DNA of 64,000 nt from Allobosea lathyri (GTDB taxonomy: Bacteria > Pseudomonadota > Alphaproteobacteria > Rhizobiales > Beijerinckiaceae), in assembly GCF_900108245.1 (NCBI RefSeq), contig NZ_FNUY01000007.1, positions 186,001 to 250,000 on the forward strand, read 5' to 3'. The translations under genes and the position numbers were made by a program. The notes under the pieces are model-generated. The model ran no database searches. It was given only the letters and a program-made list of their open reading frames with translations, and was not told the DNA's origin. Each line of letters begins with the position of its first letter. The first letter of the stretch is position 1. Of the stretch, positions 25,411-34,229 are shown piece by piece.

Positions 25411-27357
25411 TCAGCTCCAGTCGATGCTGGTCTCCAGCCCGGAGGGCGGAATCATGCCGCGCCAGACCAGCCGCGCCGCGGGGCGCTTGGCGCCGAAACG
25501 CGGCGAGACCCACCCTCCATCGACAGCCCCTCCGCCGGGCAAGGCGAGAATGTCGCCGGGCGCCGAGAATGCGATTCTCAGAACGGCGCGCCCTTCATGC
25601 GTCACCGTTCGCGCCGCGCCTTCGCCCGCAAGGTCGAGCCCAGGCGCAAGCTGGAACACCACCTCGGCAGGCACGCCCGTTTCGCCGAGCAGCTTGTCGC
25701 GAATGACGATACCGCCGGCGCAGGCCTCCACAGCCCGCCAATGCGTCGCGCCGAAGCGTTTGACATAGCCATCGTGACGCGCCGCGATGCGCCAGTCGGC
25801 ACCTTCCCGAACCTCATCCAACGTCGCATTGGCCTTGTGCGACCAGTTGAACGGGCCCGCGATCGTGCTCTGATCCTGCCCCTGCAAGGTCACGGAGTTG
25901 TGCGCTGGCGTGCCGCGGAACCAGTCCCGCCATTCGCCACCTGAGTGGTACAGGAAGGTGCCGGGATCGACGAAGATGTCCTGATCGTCGAGCGACAGCG
26001 TGATGGCGTTGGCATCGGCATGGCCATGTGCGGCGATGGAGAGATAGCCGAGCGGCCCGTGATCGAAGGTCAAGCGCAGCTTTCGGCCAGCGCGCTCCTC
26101 CCGCACGACCGTATAGCCGCCCTGACGAAAGCAGCGCACGCCTTGCGGCGCTGCTTTCGTGTCATGCGGGGCAGCGAAGACCGCATCGCGCAATTCGGCT
26201 TCGCTCTCGACGGGCGCAAGCTCGGGCGGCCGGCCGAAATGGCCGGCGATCGCCCGCGCCACCGAAGCGGGATAGCGCGTCTCATGGCCGTCGCTCAACG
26301 ACAGGACGCGGCCCTCGTCGTCATCGCAAATGGCGGGTACGAAACCTTCCCCATCGGCCAGCCAGGCGACGAAATTCGCGAAAGCCGTCAGGCGCTCTTC
26401 CACGATCGGGGCGAGAGGCCGCCCGCCCGCGCGGGCCACGACATCCGCGACCAGGAGCATTTCCGCAGTGAAGGCACCATAGGTCGGCGATTGCTCGGCT
26501 CCCACGCCGTCGGCCACGATCTGCACGCCGGCCTCATGCTCGAGAACCGCGCGGGCATGCGCCGCGATCTCCCCCACGCGCGGCAGGTCAGGCAGCGCAT
26601 AGGCGGCAGCAAATTCGCCCATGGCCTCGGCCATGAGATGATTGTTGGCCGAGGAGAACCGCGATGGATAACGCGTCATCCAATAGAGATGGGCGGCCAG
26701 AATGACGCCGATGCGCGTGACGGTATCGGCCCGGAGACGCTCACCGCAGAGCGAGAGGACAAGAACCAGACTGACGGCCCGCAGCGCAAGCTCGATGCCG
26801 GAATTCCATCCGAGCCCGCCGAAGGGCGGATTGGCATCGGACCAGCTCTCGATCGCGGCCTCGATCGCCGCCAGAGGGGCTTTATCCTCCGGCCAGAGGC
26901 AGGCTGCCGCAGCCAACGGCTGCAGGAACTGCAACCGATTGAAGTCCCAGACATATTTGATATCGCCAATGCCGCGGGCGTGACGATATTTGAGATCGAA
27001 GCAATAGATCTCCGCCCCTGGCCACGCATTCCCCGTCACCGGGTCCAGCCGCCATATGGAGGCGGGAAACAGATCGGCCGGATCGCGCTGTGGCCAGGCG
27101 ACGCCATGAGCCGCGAACCGGCCGGCCAGCAGCTCCGTGACCGAGCGGCGCAGAGCCGCATCGAATGCCGGGTTGCGGCCGGCGCGCAGCGCCTCGGCGA
27201 AAGCCGGCACGCCCCTGACCTCTCCGGAATAGCCGAACGCCTCCCAGCCATAGGTCCGGCGGCGCGAAATCGACCGGCGCGCCTGCTCGACACCGCGATG
27301 CGCAATTTCCGGAACGCTCATATTCGCGAGGCGCTTGACGTACCATGCCAATGACAT
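25411..27357 (-). CDS. heparinase II/III family polysaccharide lyase
   Basis: This encodes 648 aa from ATG 27357. The N-terminal (alpha/alpha)-toroid includes YVKRLANMSVPEI, KYVWDFNRLQFLQPL and ESWSDANPPFGG, with the conserved N-R-x-x-x-L; the middle has FSSANNHLMAEAMG and GVGAEQSPTYGAFTAEM; the C-terminal beta-sandwich shows FDHGPLGYLSIAAHGHADA and FVDPGTFLYHSG, with likely catalytic Tyr and His residues. Such enzymes cleave uronic-acid-containing polysaccharides by beta-elimination. There is no clear signal peptide, which is usual for EPS-locus members of this group. The substrate may be the EPS or its repeat unit; alternatively it is a membrane-associated trimming enzyme. Confidence 0.86.
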   Translation of the reverse strand: MSLAWYVKRLANMSVPEIAHRGVEQARRSISRRRTYGWEAFGYSGEVRGVPAFAEALRAGRNPAFDAALRRSVTELLAGRFAAHGVAWPQRDPADLFPASIWRLDPVTGNAWPGAEIYCFDLKYRHARGIGDIKYVWDFNRLQFLQPLAAAACLWPEDKAPLAAIEAAIESWSDANPPFGGLGWNSGIELALRAVSLVLVLSLCGERLRADTVTRIGVILAAHLYWMTRYPSRFSSANNHLMAEAMGEFAAAYALPDLPRVGEIAAHARAVLEHEAGVQIVADGVGAEQSPTYGAFTAEMLLVADVVARAGGRPLAPIVEERLTAFANFVAWLADGEGFVPAICDDDEGRVLSLSDGHETRYPASVARAIAGHFGRPPELAPVESEAELRDAVFAAPHDTKAAPQGVRCFRQGGYTVVREERAGRKLRLTFDHGPLGYLSIAAHGHADANAITLSLDDQDIFVDPGTFLYHSGGEWRDWFRGTPAHNSVTLQGQDQSTIAGPFNWSHKANATLDEVREGADWRIAARHDGYVKRFGATHWRAVEACAGGIVIRDKLLGETGVPAEVVFQLAPGLDLAGEGAARTVTHEGRAVLRIAFSAPGDILALPGGGAVDGGWVSPRFGAKRPAARLVWRGMIPPSGLETSIDWS

Positions 27358-27409
27358 TCGTAGGCGGTCCTTGATCGAGATTTTGGGCCGTTCGAGAGGC
27401 GAGAAATCG

Positions 27410-27480
27410 GGAGGCTTGAGGATCCGGAGGCTTGGAAGGCTTGGAGGCTTGGAGGATTGGAAGGTTTGGAGGATCGGGAT
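27410..27480. repeat. degenerate 8-9 bp tandem repeat
   Basis: Units of GGAGGCTTGG, GGAAGGCTTGG, GGAGGATTGG and GGAAGGTTTGG run in tandem across about 70 bp, between the heparinase-like gene and the GT4 gene. Read on the minus strand, it is a pyrimidine-rich (CCTCC) leader of the heparinase-like gene. Confidence 0.6.
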
Positions 27481-28601
27481 CAGCGGCGCGCGTGATCGCG
27501 CCAGATGGTCACGAGGCGCTCGACATACCCCCCGATCTCGAGATGCTCGCGGTGGAAAGCCTGCGCCGCATCCCCGAGCCTCCTGCGCAACTCGCCATCA
27601 CCGACCACGCGCTCCAGGGCATGGGCGAGCGCCTTGCTGTCGCCGGGCGGCACGAGCAGGCCCGTCCGCTCGCTCTCGATGATGTCCTCCACCGCGCCGA
27701 CCGGCGTGGTGACGACAGCGAGGCCCCGCGCCATGCCCTCGATGACCGACATCGGCAGGTTCTCGCCGAAAGACGGCAGCACGAGCACATCGGCCTCGGA
27801 CAATAGCCGCGCCACGTCGGCGGGGCCGACCCAGCCTGGAACAGCGACTCTCTCGGACAGGCCATGGCCGGCCAGCGCGGTCTTTGCCTCGTCGATCGCG
27901 CCGTTCCCGGCGATGATCGCGCGCCAGGGCAATTCGCGCGGCAGGCAAGACAACGCCTCGATCAGTTGCGGTACGCCCTTGCGCGCTCCAACCTCGCCCA
28001 GGAAGAGGATCGTGACGACATCGCCGGCGGCGCTGCGTGGCTGGGTCGGCATGGGCGTCGCATTGGGCAGGATCTCGATCCGGCTGCCAGCCTCCGGCAC
28101 GCGTTCGAGGATGAAGTCATGCCAGACCCGCCCGAGGACGAGGATGCCCGACGCATGCTTGAACATGTCGCGGATGAGCCCCGACAGTCCAGGCGAGGCG
28201 CCCTGCCAGTATGAGCGGAACTCCGAGCCATGCAGATGGATGATGTAGGGGATGCCGAACAGCCGAGCAGTGCGCGCGACGGCGATCTTGCGCAGCGTGC
28301 TGCCATGTGACGAGAGATTGATATGCTGCACATCCGGTCCAAAACCGAACGGCCGGCCCGCGAGCCGGAGCAGAAGCCCGGCGACGAGCAGCGGCGACAA
28401 CGCGATATGCCCCTGTCCGCGCGTGACCTGGAAGCTGACGGAGAGGTCGGGCCGCGGCGACTTTTCGAGCCGATGGCGAATCTCGTCCATGATTCTGTCG
28501 ATGCCGCCCTTGCCGCCCTCCCCGAGCGGCGTCACGACCATGACGCGGACGGCGCGACCCGCGCCGTCGGGCGATACCTGCCGGGTTTTCAAGGTGTCCA
28601 C
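27480..28601 (-). CDS. GT4 glycosyltransferase
   Basis: This encodes 373 aa from GTG 28601 (or 353 from ATG 28541, MVVTPLGEGGKGG), overlapping the end of the asparagine synthase gene. GT-B fold with VVTPLGEGGKGGIDRIMDEI, NLSSHGSTLRKIAVARTA, YIIHLHGSEF, LPNATPMP, ILFLGEVGARKGVPQLIEAL, VAVPGWVGPADV, and VLPSFGENLPMSVIEGMARG with the E-x7-E acceptor/donor site. It is more distant from the other GT4s of the locus. It probably adds one sugar of the repeat unit; identity unknown. Its coupling to asparagine synthase suggests they act in the same modification path. Confidence 0.85.
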   Translation of the reverse strand: MDTLKTRQVSPDGAGRAVRVMVVTPLGEGGKGGIDRIMDEIRHRLEKSPRPDLSVSFQVTRGQGHIALSPLLVAGLLLRLAGRPFGFGPDVQHINLSSHGSTLRKIAVARTARLFGIPYIIHLHGSEFRSYWQGASPGLSGLIRDMFKHASGILVLGRVWHDFILERVPEAGSRIEILPNATPMPTQPRSAAGDVVTILFLGEVGARKGVPQLIEALSCLPRELPWRAIIAGNGAIDEAKTALAGHGLSERVAVPGWVGPADVARLLSEADVLVLPSFGENLPMSVIEGMARGLAVVTTPVGAVEDIIESERTGLLVPPGDSKALAHALERVVGDGELRRRLGDAAQAFHREHLEIGGYVERLVTIWRDHARR

Positions 28602-30493
28602 CGCAACTCGGCTTCCGGCTCCAGCCGGTAGGCGCGAAGGAACTGTTCGAGATTGCACAGCGACCAAAGCATCCGCTCGTGATTGACCTGACTTTGCATA
28701 TGCTCGGAAACGATCCGGTCCACGAGTTCGCCGTTCAGGATACGGCGGATTCTTGACGACTCGGAGACAAGCAGATCACGCACGAGATCGCGCTGCGTCG
28801 TCCTGAACCACTCGTTGATCGGCACGCGGAAACCGTTCTTCCGGCGGCGCAGAATGCGGGCGGGGACCAGCCCCTCCATGGCTTTGCGCACGACCGATTT
28901 GCCGCGGAAGCCGCGAACGAGGAAATTATCCGGCATGCGTGCGGCAAGCTGCGCCAGCTGCGTGTCCATGAACGGCATGCGGCCTTCGATCGATCCGGCC
29001 ATCATCATCCGGTCGTTGCGTTCGAGCGTGTTGTCGGGCAGCCACGACACCTGATCGAAATACTGGCTGCGCCGCAAATTCGACGAAGCACCCGAGGGGA
29101 ATGGTGCATCGTGCCGCTCGCGGCCATGCTTGCGCACACCCAGCAACGCGTCCTTGTCGTCGCGCGACAACCCGCCGAACCAGATCCTGACCCGGTCGGC
29201 CGGGTTGCGCTCTCCAAGCGCCTTGGCGAGCACCTTCAAGCGGCGCATGCCATAGGGCAGCCGGTCAACGGCGGGGCGCAGCAGCCCGTCATGCAGGCCG
29301 GACGGGACGATACGCTGATATGAGCTGAGATAGTGCTCCGCGACGTGTTTGGGATAGCCCGCGAAGAACTCGTCGGCGCCCTCGCCCGTCAAGACCATCT
29401 TCACCTCCGCCGATGCCGCCTGGGACAGCAGCATGATCGGAATATCCGACGCCTCGCTGACCGGAGCACCGCGATGCAAGATCGCGGCCTCCCAGTTGCG
29501 GAAGAACGAATCCTGCGTCACGACGAGCTCATGGTGGCGCGTCGCGAATGTATCCGCGACATAGCGGCAATGCCGCAGCTCCGAGAAGGCGGTTTCCTCG
29601 AAACCGACGGAAAAGGTCCTCACCGGCCCCGCGGAGTAGCGCGCCATGACGCCGACAGTCGCGGACGAGTCGAGTCCACCCGAGAGAAAGGCCCCGAAAG
29701 GCGCATCCGATCGCATGCGGATGCGGACCGAGTCGTCGAAAGCCTCCCTGAAAAGCTGAACGGCTTCAGCGTAATCGGTCAGGTCCGGAACCGTTGTTGC
29801 GATGGGCGGCGTATAATACTGCGTAGTCTCGATGCGCCCTGCCCGCCAGACCGCCATCGACCCCGGCGGCAACTTGCGCACGCCGGCAAAAAAAGTGTCG
29901 GGACCCGGCACATAGCGGTCCAGAAGATAGTCGTCGAGCACATGGGCATTGAACGAGCGGTCGACGCCGGGCGCCTCGATGATCGGCAAAATCTCCGAGC
30001 CGAAAACGATCCCGCCGGGCCGCTCGGCCAGGAAGAGCGGCTTCTTGCCGAACGGGTCCCGCGCGAACAGGACGCTGTCGTCCTTCCGGTCATGCAGCGC
30101 GAACGCGAACATGCCGCGGAAACGGCGAATGGCCTCCTGCCCCCACACCTTGTAGGCGCTGATCAGAACCTCGGTGTCACTGGACGTCGCGAACACCTCG
30201 CCGAGGGCCTCAAGCTCCTGCCGCAACTCGATATAGTTGTAGATCTCGCCGTTGAAGATGATGCTGATCCGACCATCATACATCCGCATGGGCTGCGCGC
30301 CGTTGGCAGACATATCGATGATGGACAGGCGCCGGTGGCCGAATGCGATGGAGAAGCGGTCGTCGTTTGTGTGCCTGATCTCGTAATTGCCGCCGTCAGG
30401 GCCACGATGAAGCAGAAGATCCGTCAGTGACTTCAGTTTATCCGGCCCCGGACACTGTTCGGAACGGATAATCCAGCCGAAGATCCCACACAT
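28589..30493 (-). CDS. asnB: glutamine-hydrolysing asparagine synthase (AsnB type)
   Basis: This encodes 634 aa from ATG 30493, so that Cys2 of MCGIFGW is the catalytic residue of the glutaminase domain. The N-terminal class II amidotransferase domain has LHRGPDGG, GHRRLSIIDMS and NGEIYNYIELRQEL. The synthase domain has the pyrophosphate loop LSGGLDSSATVGV and LTGEGADEFFAGYP. Such enzymes in EPS and O-antigen loci are thought to amidate sugar carboxyl groups, fitting the uronate-making genes here. Primary asparagine synthesis cannot be excluded. It starts the two-gene run that continues with the GT4 at 27480. Confidence 0.93.
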   Translation of the reverse strand: MCGIFGWIIRSEQCPGPDKLKSLTDLLLHRGPDGGNYEIRHTNDDRFSIAFGHRRLSIIDMSANGAQPMRMYDGRISIIFNGEIYNYIELRQELEALGEVFATSSDTEVLISAYKVWGQEAIRRFRGMFAFALHDRKDDSVLFARDPFGKKPLFLAERPGGIVFGSEILPIIEAPGVDRSFNAHVLDDYLLDRYVPGPDTFFAGVRKLPPGSMAVWRAGRIETTQYYTPPIATTVPDLTDYAEAVQLFREAFDDSVRIRMRSDAPFGAFLSGGLDSSATVGVMARYSAGPVRTFSVGFEETAFSELRHCRYVADTFATRHHELVVTQDSFFRNWEAAILHRGAPVSEASDIPIMLLSQAASAEVKMVLTGEGADEFFAGYPKHVAEHYLSSYQRIVPSGLHDGLLRPAVDRLPYGMRRLKVLAKALGERNPADRVRIWFGGLSRDDKDALLGVRKHGRERHDAPFPSGASSNLRRSQYFDQVSWLPDNTLERNDRMMMAGSIEGRMPFMDTQLAQLAARMPDNFLVRGFRGKSVVRKAMEGLVPARILRRRKNGFRVPINEWFRTTQRDLVRDLLVSESSRIRRILNGELVDRIVSEHMQSQVNHERMLWSLCNLEQFLRAYRLEPEAELRWTP

Positions 30494-30532
30494 ATTTCCC
30501 GGGACTCCGCCCCCCACACGCCACCAAGGGTC

Positions 30533-31681
30533 TCATGACACCAATGAGGAGAAATAACTAGAATATGAACGAACCATGTCACGGTAATTGAAAATATCTT
30601 TAACCTTCCGCCGCGCGGCCTCGCCCGCCTTGATCCGGACGTCCTCCAGGGTCAGCGACATCAAGGCCTGGCAAAGGCGATCCATATCCCCGACCGGGAA
30701 CAGCCGCCCCGTATTGTCGTCGACGACTTCCGAAGCGCCCCCGAGTTCGCTCATCACCATGGGGATGCCCATCGCCATGGTTTCGAGCGCGGCCAGCGAC
30801 AACGTCTCGATCGAAACGCTGCACAGCACGCCGACATCGAAGGCCGCGATGAACGGGCGGACATCGCCATGCATCCCCGCCAGGACGACATGCTCGGCCA
30901 CACCAAGCGCGGCGGCCCGTTCCTCGACGGCACGTCGCATCGGCCCATCCCCCACGAGCAGCGCGCGCGCCGGAACCCCCTGCTGCCGCAGGCGGCTTAT
31001 CGCCTCGACGATCTGCAGATGGTTCTTTTCCGGCCGCATGACCGCGCAGAGCCCGATGACGAAATCAGTTGGGGCGAAACCGAATTCACGCCGCGTGCCC
31101 TCGCGATGCAGCGCGCGAATATCAGGCGAGAACCGATCGAGATCGATCCCGTTGAGGATCGTGACCTCGCCGCGTGGACGAAACCCGCGTTCCCGCCAGA
31201 AGCGCCGCTGGTTCTGCGAGATGAAGACGACACCTTCGATCCGGTTGAAGAGCGGCGTATAGATGCGCTGCATCCACTCTTCCTTGCGGTTTCGCAGAAC
31301 CGTGGAATGCGAGATGGCGACAATCGGCATGCGCCTGCGGGCCTGAAGCCGGGCGATCACGGCGGCCAGCACCGGCCGTTCGTTGACGGCCACGATGAGA
31401 TCTGGTGCCACCGTCCGGATCGCCTCCGCGAGATCGGCGATACGCGCAAAAAGCCCATTCGGCGCCGCCGGTTGGGACAGGTCGATCTCCTTGGGCGGCG
31501 GCAGCGAGCCGGACTTAATGGCAAAGACCGTCGGCTGCCATCCCCCTTCATGCAGAGCGCTCGCCAATTCGAAGGTATGCCGTTCCGCGCCCCCGACCAC
31601 AGGTGTGTTCATCACGAACATCACTCGCTTTGCCGCCCGGTCAGCGTCGACGGAGCCGGTCGCTATGCTCGAAACTGCCAT
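30533..31681 (-). CDS. GT4 glycosyltransferase
   Basis: This encodes 382 aa from ATG 31681. It shares with the transferases at 16579 and 37866 the N-terminal VMFVMNTPVVGGAERHTFELA, VAVNERPVLAAVIAR, ISHSTVLRNRKEE, then ILNGIDLDRFSPD, VMRPEKNHLQIVEAI, LLVGDGPMRRAVEE and VLCSVSIETLSLAALE. The common phrase structure across the three indicates duplication within the locus. It is read before asparagine synthase on the same strand, with a 39-bp gap. The promoter probably lies in the gap shared with the flippase gene. Confidence 0.88.
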   Translation of the reverse strand: MAVSSIATGSVDADRAAKRVMFVMNTPVVGGAERHTFELASALHEGGWQPTVFAIKSGSLPPPKEIDLSQPAAPNGLFARIADLAEAIRTVAPDLIVAVNERPVLAAVIARLQARRRMPIVAISHSTVLRNRKEEWMQRIYTPLFNRIEGVVFISQNQRRFWRERGFRPRGEVTILNGIDLDRFSPDIRALHREGTRREFGFAPTDFVIGLCAVMRPEKNHLQIVEAISRLRQQGVPARALLVGDGPMRRAVEERAAALGVAEHVVLAGMHGDVRPFIAAFDVGVLCSVSIETLSLAALETMAMGIPMVMSELGGASEVVDDNTGRLFPVGDMDRLCQALMSLTLEDVRIKAGEAARRKVKDIFNYRDMVRSYSSYFSSLVS

Positions 31682-31776
31682 TGTCGCTCACGTTCGACGT
31701 AAAGGACGGCGACCGTCTCCGGCCGCTCTCGCGCGAGTATCTACGGGGCGCGCGGGCCTTGTGGCAACAGCCCATG

Positions 31777-31787
31777 CTGCAATGCAA
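31777..31787. promoter_or_regulatory. EPS-associated promoter motif
   Basis: CTGCAATGCAA lies in the divergent gap between a GT4 gene (start 31681, minus) and the flippase gene (start 31888, plus). It resembles the perfect repeat at 13161 and the strings at 9767 and 24176. Confidence 0.4.
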
Positions 31788-31887
31788 TAAATTGCTATTC
31801 TCGACGGTGGACATCGCCCGATGCGTTCCGTATCGCTACCGCCTTCCGGCGCCGGCTCGGCTTCGCGTCCGCACCAAGGGGGCTGTT

Positions 31888-33360
31888 TTGGACAAGACGG
31901 GCGGACGAAGACTCGTGCCGCTGCTCTCGGGCATGAGCATGGCCTACAGCCAGCTCGCGACGGCGGTTTTCGGAGTTTTTCTCGCGTCGCGTCTCGGCGC
32001 GGAGGATTACGGCACCGTCAGCCTCGCGCGAAATTTCTTCATGATCGCTGTCGTGCTGTCGCCGCTAGGGCTGGATCTGGCATTGCAACGGCATCTGGCG
32101 CGCGCCAGCGAGGCAAGCCGCGCCAACGAAGTCGCATGGCTGCGTCTAGCAGCCTTTACCGTTTCGGCGACCGTCACGGCACTTCTGTTCACCGATCTGG
32201 CGAGACTGCTCGAAGCTCATGTTTTCCAGCATGCAGGTTTTGGCCTGGTCCTGGCATTCACGATGGCCGCTCTGCCGCTTGCGACGGACATGGCAGTGCT
32301 CGGCGGGGCCTATCGCGGCATCTATCGACCCTTGCTGAGCGTTGTCACAACCTACTTCATCCAGCCCACGATCCGCATCGTCGCGATCCTGATCCTGCTT
32401 TCCTTCATCAGCGGACTCTGGGCGGTGGTCATCGGTACGTTGATCTCGTTCATCCTCGCCTGGGCGCTTCAGGCCGCCCGGGCCCATAGCCTGTTTCCCG
32501 TGGGAGCAGGTTTCCTGGGCGCGCGGCATGAGGCGGCCAAGGTCATGCGCTACGCACTCGTGCTTGGCGTATCCACCTTCATCTTCACGGTAGCGCGATC
32601 GCTCGACACAATATCCCTCGGATACTGGGCCACATTGGCCGATGTCGGGCGTTACGCCATCGTCCAGATGGTCGGGCAGCTCGTCGCGATGATCGGGATT
32701 GCGCTCGGACAGACCTTGGCGAGCAGCGTTGCAGCCGCCGCGCGGGATGGCGACACGGCCCTGATGGCGACCATCCTCAAGAACAACATGTCGTTGGCGT
32801 CGATTCTGTGCGCGCCCCTCTGTGTTGCGATCGCAATCTGGGGACGAGACATCGATCTGCTGCTTGGCCCAACCTACCAGATCACCGGATCCGTCTTCAT
32901 CGTCGCGGCACTGACGCAATGGCTGATGACGGTTACGCACTATAGCAGCGTCGCCCTTAGCATGACCGGCCGACACATGACCGAGCTGTTCAACAACTTG
33001 CTCGCGCTGGCGGTCCAACTCCTGGCATGCGCGCTATTGGTGCCCTATCTCGGCATGTTGGGCGCCGCTCTCGCCACGCTCTCGACGATCTTGATCTTGA
33101 CGGTGATCCGCCAAATCCAGATCATTCGTGTGGTCGGCATCCTTCTCGTCGACTGGAAGCTGCTTTATCCGCTTTTAATTTCAGCCGTGGTTGCAGCGCC
33201 CTTCGCCTATTTCGGATCGATGGTCGCATGGCGAGCGTGGTGGCTCACCGGCGCGGTGGCGGGCGCCCATGTCACGGTGAGCTTCATAGCCGTGTTCTTG
33301 CTGGTCGCGACCACGACCCAGAAGCGAGATCTGCTGGCGAGGGTTCGCCGCCGCGCCTGA
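31888..33360 (+). CDS. Wzx-type polysaccharide flippase (MOP exporter)
   Basis: This encodes 490 aa from TTG 31888, chosen because the strong AAGGGGG ribosome site lies at 6-8 nt spacing and the protein starts shortly before the first helix (LLSGMSMAYSQLATAVFGVF). An in-frame upstream extension to 31603 is not protein-like. There are about 12-14 membrane helices with a pattern typical of Wzx (LASRLGAEDYGTVSLAR, then QPTIRIVAILILL). It flips undecaprenyl-linked repeat units across the inner membrane. It is divergent from the GT4 gene. Only this flippase is present in the window, although there are three polymerase/ligase-like proteins. Confidence 0.87.
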   Translation: MDKTGGRRLVPLLSGMSMAYSQLATAVFGVFLASRLGAEDYGTVSLARNFFMIAVVLSPLGLDLALQRHLARASEASRANEVAWLRLAAFTVSATVTALLFTDLARLLEAHVFQHAGFGLVLAFTMAALPLATDMAVLGGAYRGIYRPLLSVVTTYFIQPTIRIVAILILLSFISGLWAVVIGTLISFILAWALQAARAHSLFPVGAGFLGARHEAAKVMRYALVLGVSTFIFTVARSLDTISLGYWATLADVGRYAIVQMVGQLVAMIGIALGQTLASSVAAAARDGDTALMATILKNNMSLASILCAPLCVAIAIWGRDIDLLLGPTYQITGSVFIVAALTQWLMTVTHYSSVALSMTGRHMTELFNNLLALAVQLLACALLVPYLGMLGAALATLSTILILTVIRQIQIIRVVGILLVDWKLLYPLLISAVVAAPFAYFGSMVAWRAWWLTGAVAGAHVTVSFIAVFLLVATTTQKRDLLARVRRRA

Positions 33361-33420
33361 GGTGTTGGAGTCCAGGCGCAGGGGTTGAGTGCAATCCATC
33401 GGCCGTCGCTGCCGTAATGG

Positions 33421-34185
33421 CTATGCGTTGGCGACAAACAGGAAATTATTGATATAGCCCCCTGATCGGCGGTCCTTCTTGGCCTTGATATCGGGGGGAG
33501 CTGATTGAAGCCTGCCGATATCGAAGCCCGCTAGCGATGTCTTCTTTCCCATTTCGTAGAAAAAGCCCTGATATCCCAGCGTCGCCAGCAGGGTCTCGAT
33601 CCGCTTGATGCCACCTGGATTGTGGCGCTCTTCGATCTCGATCAACAGGGCCGGCTTGTTCGACCGGATGGTCTCGAGCGCTCCCGCCAGAACGCCCTCT
33701 TCATGACCCTCGACGTCGATTTTTATGAACCCCACATTTTTAAAACCGTATTCGTCGAGACGGCGCATCGGAACAACGATCGCGCGCGACAAGGCCTCAT
33801 CCGAAACGACCGAAGGTTCGATGCTGGCCATTCCCCGGTCTTCCAAACCGCTTGCAAGCTTCGGAACTCGAAGCGTCACATTGCCGGACTGATCGGAGAG
33901 AGCGACCGCCTCGATTCGACCACGCCGCAGGCCGAGATCATTTATCACCTCTACATATTGCGGATTAGGCTCGAAGGTGACGACTTCGGACGACAATCGA
34001 TGAAGATGATAGGTGTATACCCCAATATTCCCTCCGACATCGATAGACATACGATCTGATTTTACGAATTTGCCGATCTCACGCAGCTCCCATTCGCCCG
34101 TCGAAAAATAATCACGCCAAAATTCGTATCTTAAAAAGACGTATCTCTTTATGCTACGCACCGAATTATACAGATTAAAATTCAT
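33421..34185 (-). CDS. FkbM-family methyltransferase
   Basis: This encodes 254 aa from ATG 34185. The SAM-binding loop reads SIDVGGNIGVYTYHL, followed by VVTFEPNPQY and NDLGLRRGRIEAVALSD, and the family signature FIKIDVEGHEEGVLAGA. FkbM proteins are O- or N-methyltransferases often found with polysaccharide genes. The gene is somewhat AT-rich at its start and lies 45 bp downstream of the GT4 gene at 34230 on the same strand, so they are probably cotranscribed. Its target may be a sugar hydroxyl of the EPS. Confidence 0.86.
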   Translation of the reverse strand: MNFNLYNSVRSIKRYVFLRYEFWRDYFSTGEWELREIGKFVKSDRMSIDVGGNIGVYTYHLHRLSSEVVTFEPNPQYVEVINDLGLRRGRIEAVALSDQSGNVTLRVPKLASGLEDRGMASIEPSVVSDEALSRAIVVPMRRLDEYGFKNVGFIKIDVEGHEEGVLAGALETIRSNKPALLIEIEERHNPGGIKRIETLLATLGYQGFFYEMGKKTSLAGFDIGRLQSAPPDIKAKKDRRSGGYINNFLFVANA

Positions 34186-34229
34186 CTACAATCTCCAGAT
34201 CGGAACAAATAGTCCGAATTTAAAATCGA

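Noticed and set aside
25945..27354. A 469-codon plus-strand frame opposite the heparinase-like gene
   Set aside because: It is a shadow frame with biased composition and no motif. Similar shadows lie opposite manC, the GH5 gene and tctA.
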